Assembly (NCBI GenBank): GCA_028023455.1
Contig: JAQFVV010012416.1
Span: forward strand, 295,001-359,000
DNA: 64,000 bases
Reading direction: 5' to 3'
DNA from: Epiperipatus broadwayi
Lineage: Eukaryota > Onychophora > Udeonychophora > Euonychophora > Peripatidae
This document shows, in pieces, positions 21,891 to 31,268 of the stretch; position 1 is the first letter of the stretch, and each line of letters starts with the position of its first letter. The translations under genes were made by a program, and so were the position numbers. The notes beneath the pieces are model-generated. The model worked only from the letters and a program-made list of their open reading frames with translations. It ran no database searches and had not been told where the DNA came from.

Positions 21891-22535
21891 ATAAAAATTA
21901 TTAAGTAATTCCCCATCCCTGGAGGCTTTATTTCTTAGAATTTTATTTATTTATTTTTTTAGTTTTTATGCAACTTATTAATGTAAAAAAAATTCTCAAA
22001 ATTTATGATGTAACTCTAAATATTGAGATATTATAATAAATTCTAGGAAGTAAAAAATATTGGCAATGTGCCACCAAAAAAACCAATCATTATTATTAGT
22101 CATAGTGTTGTGTTATCTAGTTACTTCAATCAGGCATAGAATTTAACATACACACACATTCTAGTTAATGTCTACTTTCAATTGGTTGAAAAAATAATCT
22201 TGAAAAAGTTACAAAATTTTAATTGAAAATTTACTGTTAACATACGTGTAAAGGTGTTGTTCTGTAGCACTACAATCTTTCATCTATTTCTGTGACCTGG
22301 GTTTGAATCTGGAAAATTATTATTTTTTACAAATATTCAGAATATAACCATGTATATGACTTTTTTCAGATAATTGATGCAAAACCAATCTAGCTAATCA
22401 TCCAATGTGGGTCAGTAAATGGGTATTTAATGGATTCTTAGCTAGAAAATATGACAAGTTTGGAAACAAGGTCAAATTGTCAATTAGTAATTTAATGCAC
22501 ACTGCATTCTTCTTCATTGTCTTTTTAAAAAAGCA
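21891..22535. other. AT-rich stretch with a B-box-like spot
   Basis: At about 22303-22316 GGGTTTGAATCTGG resembles a Pol III B box but no convincing A box was found. Otherwise nothing. Confidence 0.4.
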
Positions 22536-22610
22536 AAAACTCTCCATACAATAGTGCTACTCAGTGCAAGCCAGAGTAATCAATAAAATTCCTATCTAAT
22601 GTCTACTCAT

Positions 22611-22662
22611 CCAATATCCCCAGACTAATTTTTAGCTTGTGGCTTTTGTCAGTGAAGAGCTT
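22611..22662 (-). ncRNA. Hammerhead ribozyme, family A, decayed
   Basis: Minus strand core CTGACAA instead of CTGATGA and AAAA instead of GAAA; TTAGTC and TGGGGATATTGG follow. Predicted inactive. Confidence 0.6.
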
Positions 22663-22849
22663 AGCTGGAAAAACTCTCCAGACAGTAGTGCCACTCAGCT
22701 CATGCCAGAGTAATCAATGGCTGTCAGAAGGCTTGTGCATAAAATTCCTATCTACTGCCTACTCATCCAATATCCCCAGACTAGTTCCTAGCATGTGGCT
22801 GCTGGAGAGTTGCATAAGATCTTAAGATTTAGGTGCAGTGCTCTTAGAT

Positions 22850-22904
22850 CCAAGATTCCTCACTGATGAAAGCCACAAGCTAGAAACCAGTCTGGAGATA
22901 TCTA
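22850..22904 (+). ncRNA. Hammerhead ribozyme, family A, core intact
   Basis: CTGATGA at 22863-22869, stem II AGC-CACAA-GCT, GAAA at 22883-22886, ACCAGT as stem III, cleavage base C22892. Stem I TTCCTCA with TGGAGA has one wobble and one mismatch, and the outer CCAA has lost its TTGG partner. Core nucleotides are all present but helices are weak. Confidence 0.7.
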
Positions 22905-22990
22905 ATGAGTAGGCACTAGATAGGAATTACATGCACAAGCCTTCTGGCATCCATTGTTTACTCTGACTTGCCAAGTGGGACTACTGTTTT

Positions 22991-23440
22991 AAGATCATTA
23001 CTCAAAATTATTTCAGTTTGTTGTTCCTTTCTTTGCTTGGATATTTGCTCTTTTCATATCTAAAATATTACGAACTTTTTGAGAACTTTTGTGATAATCT
23101 AATGGAAGAACTTTGTAGTAAAATAGTTAATGTTCCTAACAATCATATGATTTAAATGTTTTTCAAGCTGTTCAAAATCTTTTTAATCTACTTACACTGC
23201 TTACATTAAAAAGTATAACCGTTATTTTCCCACATTGCTTTATTAAATTTGATTGTTTTATAGTATTCATCAATCTTTTTTTTCCAAAATTAATATAATC
23301 TACAATTATTTGTTATAACTCTGTAGAAGTTTACTAGATAGTCAAAATTGCAAGAGAATCAAATTCAAGACGAATTGTGAAGAGTTTGTATAAACATCAC
23401 CTGATCACCATCTCCTAAGCTTATACAATCTATTAAAACA
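22991..23440. other. AT-rich stretch with a short family A end
   Basis: At about 23393-23430 AACATCACCTGATCACCAT recalls the family A terminus. No gene seen. Confidence 0.45.
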
Positions 23441-24027
23441 TGTGATGTGATGTATTGTGGCTTCTCCTTAAATGAAGTCAAGAATATCTCAGCAATTATG
23501 CCCAGATAAACATGTTAACAACTTTATTTTCCATTCCCCACTCTAAATTTTCCCATATTCTGCTCCATCCCATTTCCACAACATAATTTTTGTCAACTCT
23601 ATAACCTTTATATCTAAATCCCCTTTATCGTTTCCCAAACCCAGCATAAAAACCAATAATTCACTTTTTGTATAATCACTTTTTTTCATATTTATTCTTC
23701 CATAACTTCATTATAGGTACCTTTTCTATTTTCAAGCATTTACATTCAATTAACAAATGCCTAATATTTTCTATTTCTTCCTTACATAATTTACAAAATA
23801 AATCACCCATATTTTTCCATTTACAAGTATAATCTCTTGTAGCTAAAGATCCCATTTGAGCCTTAAATAATAAACTACTTTCCTTACTATTATCATATAT
23901 TAACTCACACCTAATATATATATATGTCCAAAAGATGGCGCTATACCAAAACCGCCGAACAAGTGTAAGATTTGTTTTACATAAACGAAAAAAGAGTCAG
24001 AAATTAACTACCTCTTTCATTTGCTCA

Positions 24028-24074
24028 CTCCCAGATCAGCTGATTTCAAGCTGGTTTGCTATCCTCAGTGGGAG
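24028..24074 (-). ncRNA. Hammerhead ribozyme, 418-bp unit 1, core intact
   Basis: Minus strand: stem I CTCCCA (24069-24074) with TGGGAG (24028-24033), perfect 6 bp; CTGAGGA (24062-24068); stem II AGC/GCT with AAACCA loop and a U-U mismatch at its base; GAAA (24044-24047); stem III ATCAGCTGAT (24035-24044), fully self-complementary; cleavage base C at 24034. Every conserved core position is present. Confidence 0.82.
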
Positions 24075-24445
24075 ATAGAGTATAGAAACTAGATCTAAAA
24101 CACTGACTCTCAAGTGTTTATGCAAAACGTTTCTATCAGATTGCAAGCGTGAATTTTTCAGACCGGTAAAGTCTTCAAACCCAGCCTAGCAAGCTAGATA
24201 TTTATATGGGTCTGATCTCAGTTCAGAATCACCATATAATCAAAGTCTCTGCAATATATATCATTGCAAGAAAACTCTAAAGGTACATTTATGAAAAAAC
24301 AAATACAAGTTAATCACGTAACCTGCTATCACTTGTTATTTATGTCCAAAAGATGGCGCTATACCAAAACCGCCGAACAAGTGTAAGATTTGTTTTACAT
24401 AAACGAAAAAAGAGTCAGAAATTAACTACCTCTTTCATTTGCTCA

Positions 24446-24492
24446 CTCCCAGATCAGCTGATTTCAAGCTGGTTTGCTATCCTCAGTGGGAG
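24446..24492 (-). ncRNA. Hammerhead ribozyme, 418-bp unit 2, core intact
   Basis: Identical to the unit 1 ribozyme, 418 bp further on; cleavage base C at 24452 on the minus strand. Confidence 0.82.
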
Positions 24493-24863
24493 ATAGAATA
24501 TAGAAACTAGATCTAAAACACTGACTCTCAAGTGTTTATGCAAAACGTTTCTATCAGATTGCAAGCGTGAATTTTTCAGACCGGTAAAGTCTTCAAACCC
24601 AGCCTAGCAAGCTAGATATTTATATGGGTCTGATCTCAGTTCAGAATCACCATATAATCAAAGTCTCTGCAATATATATCATTGCAAGAAAACTCTAAAG
24701 GTACATTTATGAAAAAACAAATACAAGTTAATCACGTAACCTGCTATCACTTGTTATTTATGTCCAAAAGATGGCGCTATACCAAAACCGCCGAACAAGT
24801 GTAAGATTTGTTTTACATAAACGAAAAAAGAGTCAGAAATTAACTACCTCTTTCATTTGCTCA

Positions 24864-24910
24864 CTCCCAGATCAGCTGATTTCAAGCTGGTTTGCTATCC
24901 TCAGTGGGAG
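24864..24910 (-). ncRNA. Hammerhead ribozyme, 418-bp unit 3, core intact
   Basis: Identical to the unit 1 ribozyme; cleavage base C at 24870 on the minus strand. Confidence 0.82.
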
Positions 24911-25281
24911 ATAGAGTATAGAAACTAGATCTAAAACACTGACTCTCAAGTGTTTATGCAAAACGTTTCTATCAGATTACAAGCGTGAATTTTTCAGACC
25001 GGTAAAGTCTTCAAACCCAGCCTAGCAAGCTAGATATTTATATGGGTCTGATCTCAGTTCAGAATCACCATATAATCAAAGTCTCTGCAATATATATAAT
25101 TGCAAGAAAACTCTAAAGGTACATTTATGAAAAAACAAATACAAGTTAATCACGTAACCTGCTATCACTTGTTATTTATGTCCAAAAGATGGCGCTATAC
25201 CAAAACCGCCGAACAAGTGTAAGATTTGTTTTACATAAACGAAAAAAGAGTCAGAAATTAACTACCTCTTTCATTTGCTCA

Positions 25282-25328
25282 CTCCCAGATCAGCTGATTT
25301 CAAGCTGGTTTGCTATCCTCAGTGGGAG
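25282..25328 (-). ncRNA. Hammerhead ribozyme, 418-bp unit 4 (partial unit), core intact
   Basis: Identical to the unit 1 ribozyme; cleavage base C at 25288. On the minus strand it lies only 25 nt inside the 5' edge of the array, so the partial unit still keeps a complete ribozyme. Confidence 0.82.
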
Positions 25329-25353
25329 ATAGAGTATAGAAACTAGATCTAAA

Positions 25354-25378
25354 TATATATATATATATATATATAATT

Positions 25379-25412
<34 letters not shown>
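25354..25412. repeat. (TA)n microsatellite flanking the array
   Basis: Two TA runs around AATTATAGTT, where the corresponding site in copy B has a short TATATATATA. They bound the array insertion on this side; a shorter TATATA is at 23915-23924 on the other. Confidence 0.85.
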
Positions 25413-25416
<4 letters not shown>

Positions 25417-25639
25417 CTTTTTACTCTCCATACTAGTTCTCCATCTCTCTAACTTCCTATTCTTTATTAATAAATCTATTCCTTTATCCCATTCCTTACT
25501 ATTACAACACTCAACAATCCTCTTAAAACAATCATACCACCTTTTTTTACAAATATACTGATATAAATTCTTTATCCAAATCTTTTACATACCACATTAC
25601 CTTTCTCATCCATCTTGTTACCTGCCCTTTACTCATAAC

Positions 25640-26167
25640 TTAATTAAATACTATTTTGGCTATTCTTTTATTATCCACAAACTGCAATCTACCAAACATT
25701 TTCATTTTACTTTTTGCATCTCTCATATGAAAACTTGACCACCCCATTTCTCCTTGAATTGCCCCCCTTGCTGTCCATACATCTGCATCCAATGTATGTC
25801 TTCTTACTTCCCTTTGAACTTTTTCTAAGTAATTTAATACCACTTTACTAACATATAATGCATCATTACCATATGTTAACCCTGCTACTGCAACTCCTTT
25901 CCATATAATTCTAACTACATTATATTTATTATATGAAAACACTGTTAATTTCTTTATCAATCCCTTTCTTTTCTTTGCTTCATTTATCAATTTTTTCTCC
26001 CATTCATCAAAATAATTTTTCTGATTACTTAAAATAATTCCCAAATAACTATATCTATTCACCACACTTAACTTAATATCTCCCAATAAAAATTCTACAT
26101 CTTCTCTTTCCCCAGTATTAACCATTATTATATTTGATTCTTCTTCACCAAATTTAATCCCTTGCAC
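25640..26167 (-). pseudogene. Copy A: C-terminal RT/thumb region
   Basis: 175 residues open on the minus strand. GIKFGEEESNIIMVNTG is the strand after RT motif C, and NRYSYLGIILSNQKNYFDEW is the usual post-catalytic segment of non-LTR RTs. AVAGLTYGNDALYVSK and GAIQGEMGWSSFHMRDAKSK follow. The FADD motif lies just upstream in another frame, near 26215-26240. Aligns with 26879-27720 of copy B. Confidence 0.85.
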
Positions 26168-26459
26168 ATGGCCTCAACATAACTAACATATCTTCTTTTT
26201 TTTTCTGCACACAAAAATATATCATCTGCAAAAAAAAAGACCTGACAAAATATATACTCCCTTACTATCTATTAACGGTATCTCTATCCCTCTTCCTAAT
26301 CTTTCTATTGCTCTTTCCATTTCACTCAAATACAACCCAAACAAAATAGTGACATGTGATGTGATGTGATGTATTTGGCTTCTCCTTAAACGAAGTCAAG
26401 AATATCTCAGCAACTGTGCCAAGATAAACCTGTTAGCACTTTATTTTCCATTCCCCACT

Positions 26460-27448
26460 CTAAGACTTCCTATATTCTGCCCCATCCCATTTCCACAACA
26501 TAATCTTTGTCAACTCTATGGCCTTTAAATCTAAATACCCCTTATCTTTCTGCAAACCCAGCATAAAAACTAATAACTCACTTTCTGTATAGTCACTTTG
26601 TTCATATCTATTCTCCCTTAACTTCATTATCTTTACCCTTTCTGCTATCAAGCATTTACATTCAATTAATAGATGCCTAATATTTTCTATACCTTCCTTA
26701 CATAATTTGCACCCTACATCACCCATAGTTTTCCATTTACATGTATATTCTCTTGTTGCTAAAGATCCCGTTCGAGCCTTAAACAATAAACTACTTTCCT
26801 TACTAAAAATTAACTTGCTTCCAATATTCCATTACTTCTATATATATTTAAACTCTTCTTACCCTCCATACTACTTCTCTATCTCTCCAACTCCTTATTT
26901 TTTATTAATGCATCTATTCTTTTATCCCATTCCTTACCATTATAACACTCAACATTCCTCCTAACACAATCATCCCATCTTTTATACAAGTATACCGATA
27001 TAAATTCTTTATCCAAATCTTTTGCATACTGCATTACCTTTCTCACCCATCTTGTTACCTGCCCTTTACTCATAACCCAATTAAACACTATTTTGGCTAT
27101 TCTTTTACTATCCATAAACTGCAACCTACCAAACATTTTCATTTTATTTTTTGCATCTCTCATATAGAAACTTGCCCATCCCATTTCTCCTTGAATTGCC
27201 ACCTTTGCTGTCCACACCTCTGCATCTAATACATGTCTTCCTACTTCCCTTTGTACTTTCTCTAAATAATCTAAAATCCTTTTACTAACACGTAATGCAT
27301 CATTACCATATGTTAACTCTGCTACTGCAACTCCCTTCCATACAATTCTAGCTACATCATATTTATTATATGAAAATACTGTTAGTTTCTTTATCAAACC
27401 CTTTCTTTTCTTTGCTTCATTTACCAATTTTTTCTTCCATTCATTCAA
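26460..27448 (-). pseudogene. Copy B: RT thumb and C-terminal zinc-type motif
   Basis: 27448-26879 encodes NEAKKRKGLIKKLTVFSYN, AVAELTYGNDALRVSK, QREVGRHVLDAEVWTAKVA and GEMGWASFYMRDAKNK. 26786-26460 encodes FKARTGSLATREYTCKWK and then CKLCKEGIENIRHLLIEC, a C-x2-C-x8-H-x4-C pattern like the zf-RVT motif in many non-LTR elements, probably for nucleic acid binding. A frame break separates the two parts. Confidence 0.82.
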
Positions 27449-28511
27449 GCAATTTTCTGATTACATAAGATGATTCTCAAATACCTATATCTATCCATCA
27501 CACTTAACTTTATATCACCCAATAAAAAATCTACATCCTCTCTTTCCCCAGTATTAACCATCAATATATTTGATTTTTCTTCACTAAATTTAATCCCCAT
27601 CTCTTTACCCACCCTTGCACATGTCCTCAACATAATATCCATATCTTCTTTTCTTTCTGCACATAAAAAGATATCATCCGCAAAAAAAAAGACCCTGCAA
27701 AGTATATACTCCTTTGCCACCTATTAATGGTATCTCTACCCCTCTTCCTAGTCCTTCTATTGCTTTCTCCATTTCACTCAAAAACAACAAAAACAAAATC
27801 GGTGACATAGGGCATCCTTGCCTTAATCCCACCCCATTTTTAACTTTAACTGATTCTATATCCCCTAATTGGTAACTATAATAATTATTTTCATATAATT
27901 TCTTAATAATATTTACTAAAGCTTCATCCATTCCCAAATTGGCTAATCTTACCCATAATCTATTTCTATTTACTCTATCATGTGCTTTTTCTATATCTAT
28001 AAAACTCATATATAATGATCTACCTGAATTCCTACTCATCTCCATAAGTTGTGTAACTACAAACAAACTATCTCCTATATGCCTATCTGACCTAAAACCT
28101 CCTTGCATTTCCCCCATTATCTTCCATCCATTTTACAACTCTTCCAGCTACCATATATGCGAAAACTTTATATAAAACTGATGTTACTGCTATCGGTCTA
28201 TAATTATTTAACTTTCTATGATCTTTACCCTTTCCTTTAAATAATAATCTTATTCTCATATTACTCCAACTACCCGGAAAAACTGTATTCTGTGCTATCT
28301 TATTAAAACATGATAACTTTTCTTTTGCTCTGTGCCCTAAATTCATTACCATCTCTGCTGCCCACCCATCTAAACCTCTCACCTTTCCACTTTTTAATCT
28401 CTTCCTTGCCTCATTCAGTTCATTTTTTGTGAACCTAATATTCTCATTACTAACTGCTTTCATGTTTTCTATCACTAATTCCTTTACATCTAATATCTTT
28501 TCTATATCCAT
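27445..28511 (-). pseudogene. Copy B: reverse transcriptase core, frameshifted
   Basis: 28511-28092: LKSGKVRGLDGWAAEMVMN, FPGSWSNMRIRLLFKGKGK, NNYRPIAVTSVLYKVFA (RT fingers). 28117-27674: QGGFRSDRHIGDSLFVV, YMSFIDIEKAHDRVNR (motif A, catalytic Asp, with H for the usual F), LRQGCPMSPILFLLFLSEME (motif B). 27720-27445: VFFFADDIFLCAERKEDM (motif C, FADD). The full motif order is kept across two frameshifts. Confidence 0.9.
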
Positions 28512-28863
28512 TTAAGATTTTCTCTAGCTCACCTCTAGAGCTACATTCTATTCCCTCATCATCTATTAATACTATCTCTCTTTCCCCTACATTTCTCCTT
28601 TTAATGTAATTCCAAAATTTTTTACTCCCATCTCTTCCACTTTTATTAATATCCTCCAACAATTTACTATTTAACTCCATCCTCTCTCTATAATTATCCA
28701 TTTTAGCTAGCTTCTTCTTTTCTAAGTACTTTCCCCATTTAGCATTAATATCTTTTTCACTTTCTTTATTCTTAATAGCACACTTATATTCTCTGCATGC
28801 TTCTTTCCTCTCTTTTACACTTATACTAACTCTCATTTTTTTATTTCGTTTATTCTTCTGCAT
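28450..28863 (-). pseudogene. Copy B: endonuclease-RT linker
   Basis: Charged, probably helical stretch with ERKEACREYKCAIKNKESE, KWGKYLEKKKLAKMDNYRER and KKFWNYIKRRNVGEREIVL, the usual linker before the RT domain of non-LTR elements. The element is cut at its upstream end, where family A sequence begins. Confidence 0.7.
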
Positions 28864-28879
28864 ATACTCGACTAAAATA

Positions 28880-29146
28880 AAAACTCTTTATATAGTAGTG
28901 CCACCTAGTGAAAAACTTAGAAATCAATGGATGAATGTTTTGTGCATGAAATACCCACCTAGTAGCTACACCTATCTATGTGCAGCCATCTTAATCCAAG
29001 GCTTCTCATTGATGAAAGCCAAAAGATAGAAACTCATCTGAGGATATTGGAGGAGATAAGAATTTTATGCATGAACCTTCTAACATTCATTAATTGCTAT
29101 ATTTTGCACAGTGTAGCACTATTGTATAGAGAGTTTCCTACTGATT
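28880..29146 (+). repeat. Family A element, short complete-looking copy
   Basis: The end AACTCTTTATATAGTAGTGCC (about 28882) is the inverse of the other end GTAGCACTATTGTATAGAG (about 29124), giving about 24-bp terminal inverted repeats around 265 bp. A hammerhead is at 28996-29050. Confidence 0.7.
28996..29050 (+). ncRNA. Hammerhead ribozyme, family A, one core change
   Basis: Outer stem CCAA (28996-28999) with TTGG (29047-29050); inner stem TTCTCA with TGAGGA; core TTGATGA (29009-29015, C3 changed to T); GAAA at 29029-29032; cleavage base C29038. Stem I changes relative to other copies keep pairing, which supports a real helix. Confidence 0.7.
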
Positions 29147-29149
29147 TAA

Positions 29150-30160
29150 GAATTCACATAAAAAAGTAAAATGTGTAGAGATATTTTTTATTTCTTAAAT
29201 CTCTTGGAAATATAGTACAATTTATTGTATGATGGGTATTGCTTTTCAAATTTTGACTGACTTTAAGCAGCCAACCAAAAAATCCAAATATAGGCAGGAA
29301 AATATAAATCCATTGAATTAATGAGTTCTTCATTTTAAAGTACTTCTAAATATTTAGTGCATTAATAACCAATAAGCAAAAGAAGTGTTAGATAGAATAG
29401 ATCTCTTCAACATTTATTTAAACTAACTAGTGTAACAGTCAGAAAACGTGTGACTCGTAAACATAGTGCAGAATTCGACCACCATACAGAACAGCAGCAC
29501 CATCGAGTAGCGAAGCCACCCATGGTTCTGAGTTCGAACATAGTTTATCGGTTCCACAATACCATCCATGAAACAATGCATCTGATGCGACATTAGTAAA
29601 TATTTCCTTAGGCACGGTGGTCAGGGATATGCAAGAGATTCATGATTTTATTCTCGAGTTAGCCAATAATCAAACTAATATTAATTAAACATTCATATTT
29701 ACATAATCGAGGAAATATTATATAGAATGGGTATCGAATAAATGAAACGTAACTGCAGACATATAGTTTAAAATTATTTATTCACACATTTTAATAAAAC
29801 ATTTACTAATAATATTTTATGGACTAACAGCTTCAGTAGCAGGATTTGCAACATGATTATATTTTAAAGAATACATTATTTATTTGTTTACAAAAGGAAT
29901 TCATTTATTTGAGGGCGTAATCTAGCTACCTAAAATTCTCGAGTAAGTATTTCTAATGCATGCCTTGAGGAATTTATACCTTTGCAATGCAAGAGTCTAA
30001 AATAAGATGTAAGAGTAGCGGCGGACACATATTTATTTAATTAAAATATTTATTTTATGACTAAGGACAAACATTTATTTGAGAGTGAATTACGAAGATA
30101 ATGCAGAGGTGGAGTGATATATAGAATAATAAAATTAAGTAAAGGAACACGTGGTATGCT
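29150..30160. other. Mostly AT-rich; 3' flank of the exon below
   Basis: About 29420-29590 is less AT-rich, with a B-box-like GAGTTCGAAC near 29530-29540. Poly(A) signals for the minus-strand exon lie at about 30041-30079. Confidence 0.45.
30074..30079 (-). promoter_or_regulatory. Polyadenylation signal AATAAA
   Basis: AATAAA on the minus strand, about 82 nt after the stop codon of the 30161-30436 exon; further AATAAA-like hexamers follow near 30041-30058. Confidence 0.55.
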
Positions 30161-30436
30161 TTAGAAAGGCGATATGGAATGGCAGTATATTGAAACTGCA
30201 ATGCCGCGAATGAGTTTATAAGACTGTCGGGCTGGTCTCTGCCTTGGCCTGACGAAGTAAGGTGTCACATAAGCATAACCAGGGACAAGCGGTACGTGTC
30301 GCAATTTGCCGGCTGGCTGCATGACATTGTCAAATCCTACGGAAGCACCCATTATGCCTGCTTGTGTAGGACGACTGGGGTTAATTTCAACCCTGAAGAA
30401 TCTGGAAATTTCATGGCGGAATGGGTCATTGCATCT
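30161..30436 (-). CDS. Probable terminal exon of a host gene, unknown protein
   Basis: On the minus strand a splice acceptor fits at 30437-30438 (TTATGTTTTAG), followed by 91 in-frame codons to TAA-type stop at 30161-30163. The frame runs further upstream than the Met at 30352. It reads NDPFRHEISRFFRVEINPSR, then TQAGIMGASVGFDNVMQPAG, then KLRHVPLVPGYAYVTPYFVR, with an Arg-rich RPRQRPARQ after it. Composition is strongly different from the AT-rich surroundings, and a poly(A) signal follows. I do not recognise the protein. The VPGY-type proline/tyrosine pattern recalls small axonemal proteins, but that is only a hint. Confidence 0.7.
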   Translation of the reverse strand, partial: RCNDPFRHEISRFFRVEINPSRPTQAGIMGASVGFDNVMQPAGKLRHVPLVPGYAYVTPYFVRPRQRPARQSYKLIRGIAVSIYCHSISPF

Positions 30437-31040
30437 CTAAAACATAACACATGTATACTGTATAAATGATTATGATGAGATTTAAATAGATTTCTGACTC
30501 CGCCCTACATTATCAACATTTACTAAAGAACTCTGGCGACTCTCAAAGAAATGTGATTTTCTAGAATTATTCATTAGATTTAATAAATACAAAACATATA
30601 TAAACTGGGAGTTATTACTATTAATATGCCAGCCATTTGTGAAGTTGTAGACCCCTGCATTAATATAAATGAAGCATTGAATGCGTGTCGATTTATATGA
30701 AAGTTAAGTTATTTAGGAAAGTATATATTAATGAAATTTTGACATGCATTCATTGTTTTAAGCGATCATAGATTTAAACTTTGAAAATTGAGATAATATG
30801 AGCATGCAATAATTAAATAATAACTATAGATAGAAATGTATATTATAGAAATATGCACCCAAAAAATATAGAGTGAGGTAAGCTAGATTATTAGATACAT
30901 TTACACATTATATTAATTGTTCAATTTAGTTATACAAATGGTAGTTTTTACATTTTACAATTTAGATAAGTAATATGAAGAAGAGCTATAGCATGTTATT
31001 AGAGTACTCTAGAGTTTGAACACAGACAGGTACCTGTTTT
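30437..31040. other. Probable intron sequence of the minus-strand gene
   Basis: AT-rich, no other exon seen. If 30161-30436 is a last exon, this is upstream intron on the minus strand. Confidence 0.4.
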
Positions 31041-31268
31041 ATAAGAAGTTTTCTGATTCCATTAGTTTAGCAGCAAAAAGTTCACGAGTGGCAAGTCTTT
31101 CTTGTATTTAGATATTTCATTTAATTTCACAGCAGCAGCAGCTTTTTCATTTATTTCAGGCAGCAGATCTTCATGGTGAATTTATGATGGGCAATGGAAA
31201 GTTTGGCATCCGATAGGCCATCTCCCGATGGAGAATAATCTAGGTGCTTTACTCCGTCATACCTTGGC
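31041..31268 (-). pseudogene. Coding-like patch, frames broken
   Basis: Three protein-like pieces in different minus-strand frames: YDGVKHLDYSPSGDGLSDAK (about 31205-31264), DLLPEINEKAAAAVKLNEIS (about 31110-31175) and ERLATRELFAAKLMESEN (about 31045-31105). Composition is richer in G and C than the flanks. It could be a decayed exon or processed pseudogene; the family is unknown and the (GCT)n Ala run could mislead. Confidence 0.3.

Larger units (their letters stand above)
22536..22990. repeat. Family A cluster, three partial copies in both orientations
   Basis: A minus-oriented piece (about 22536-22670, with decayed hammerhead), a second minus-oriented piece (about 22673-22795, keeping only the 3' half of the ribozyme as GGAACTAGTCTGGGGATATT on the minus strand), and a plus-oriented piece (about 22790-22990) with an intact-core ribozyme. 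The last two meet near GTGGCTGCTGGAGAGTTG, so they form a fold-back with a shortened centre. Confidence 0.7.
23925..25353 (-). repeat. 418-bp tandem array, 3.4 copies, retrozyme-like
   Basis: Units begin at 23925, 24343, 24761 and 25179 (spacing exactly 418), and the last stops at 25353 after 175 bp. Copies differ at only a few positions, for example 24498, 24978 and 25098, so the array is young. Each unit has a full hammerhead on the minus strand, and units 1-3 carry the superfamily block GAACTGAGATCAGACCCATA (minus strand of 24205-24224 and +418, +836). A minus-strand transcript would cleave into 418-nt monomers. There is no open frame. The size and structure match metazoan retrozymes or ribozyme satellites. 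Confidence 0.9.
23442..26348 (-). mobile_element. Non-LTR retrotransposon copy A, 5' truncated and split by a tandem array
   Basis: On the minus strand it starts just upstream of the RT catalytic motif C region and ends at 23442 in an (ACATC)n-type tail. It aligns with copy B (26349-28863) throughout, including the 3' leader-like TGGAAAATAAAGT region. The sequence is interrupted between about 23912 and 25412 by (TA)n and the 418-bp array; copy B has a plain TATATATATA at the matching place (about 26838-26847). Its 5' end touches the 3' tail of copy B directly. Non-functional. Confidence 0.88.
26349..28863 (-). mobile_element. Non-LTR retrotransposon copy B, 5' truncated
   Basis: On the minus strand it begins in the linker before RT (about 28863), passes the whole RT domain, a C-terminal cysteine-histidine motif, and ends in a tail of CATCA repeats at 26349-26370. 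The endonuclease end is missing. Five frames overlap end to end because of frameshifts, so it is a pseudogene. The clade is not certain; the C-terminal zinc-type motif and RT differ clearly from the RTE copies in this window. Confidence 0.9.

Noticed and set aside
23925-25353. CRISPR-like or gene-cluster reading of the regular repeats
   Set aside because: Units are 418 bp, contiguous and nearly identical with no unique spacers; this is a tandem repeat in an animal genome.
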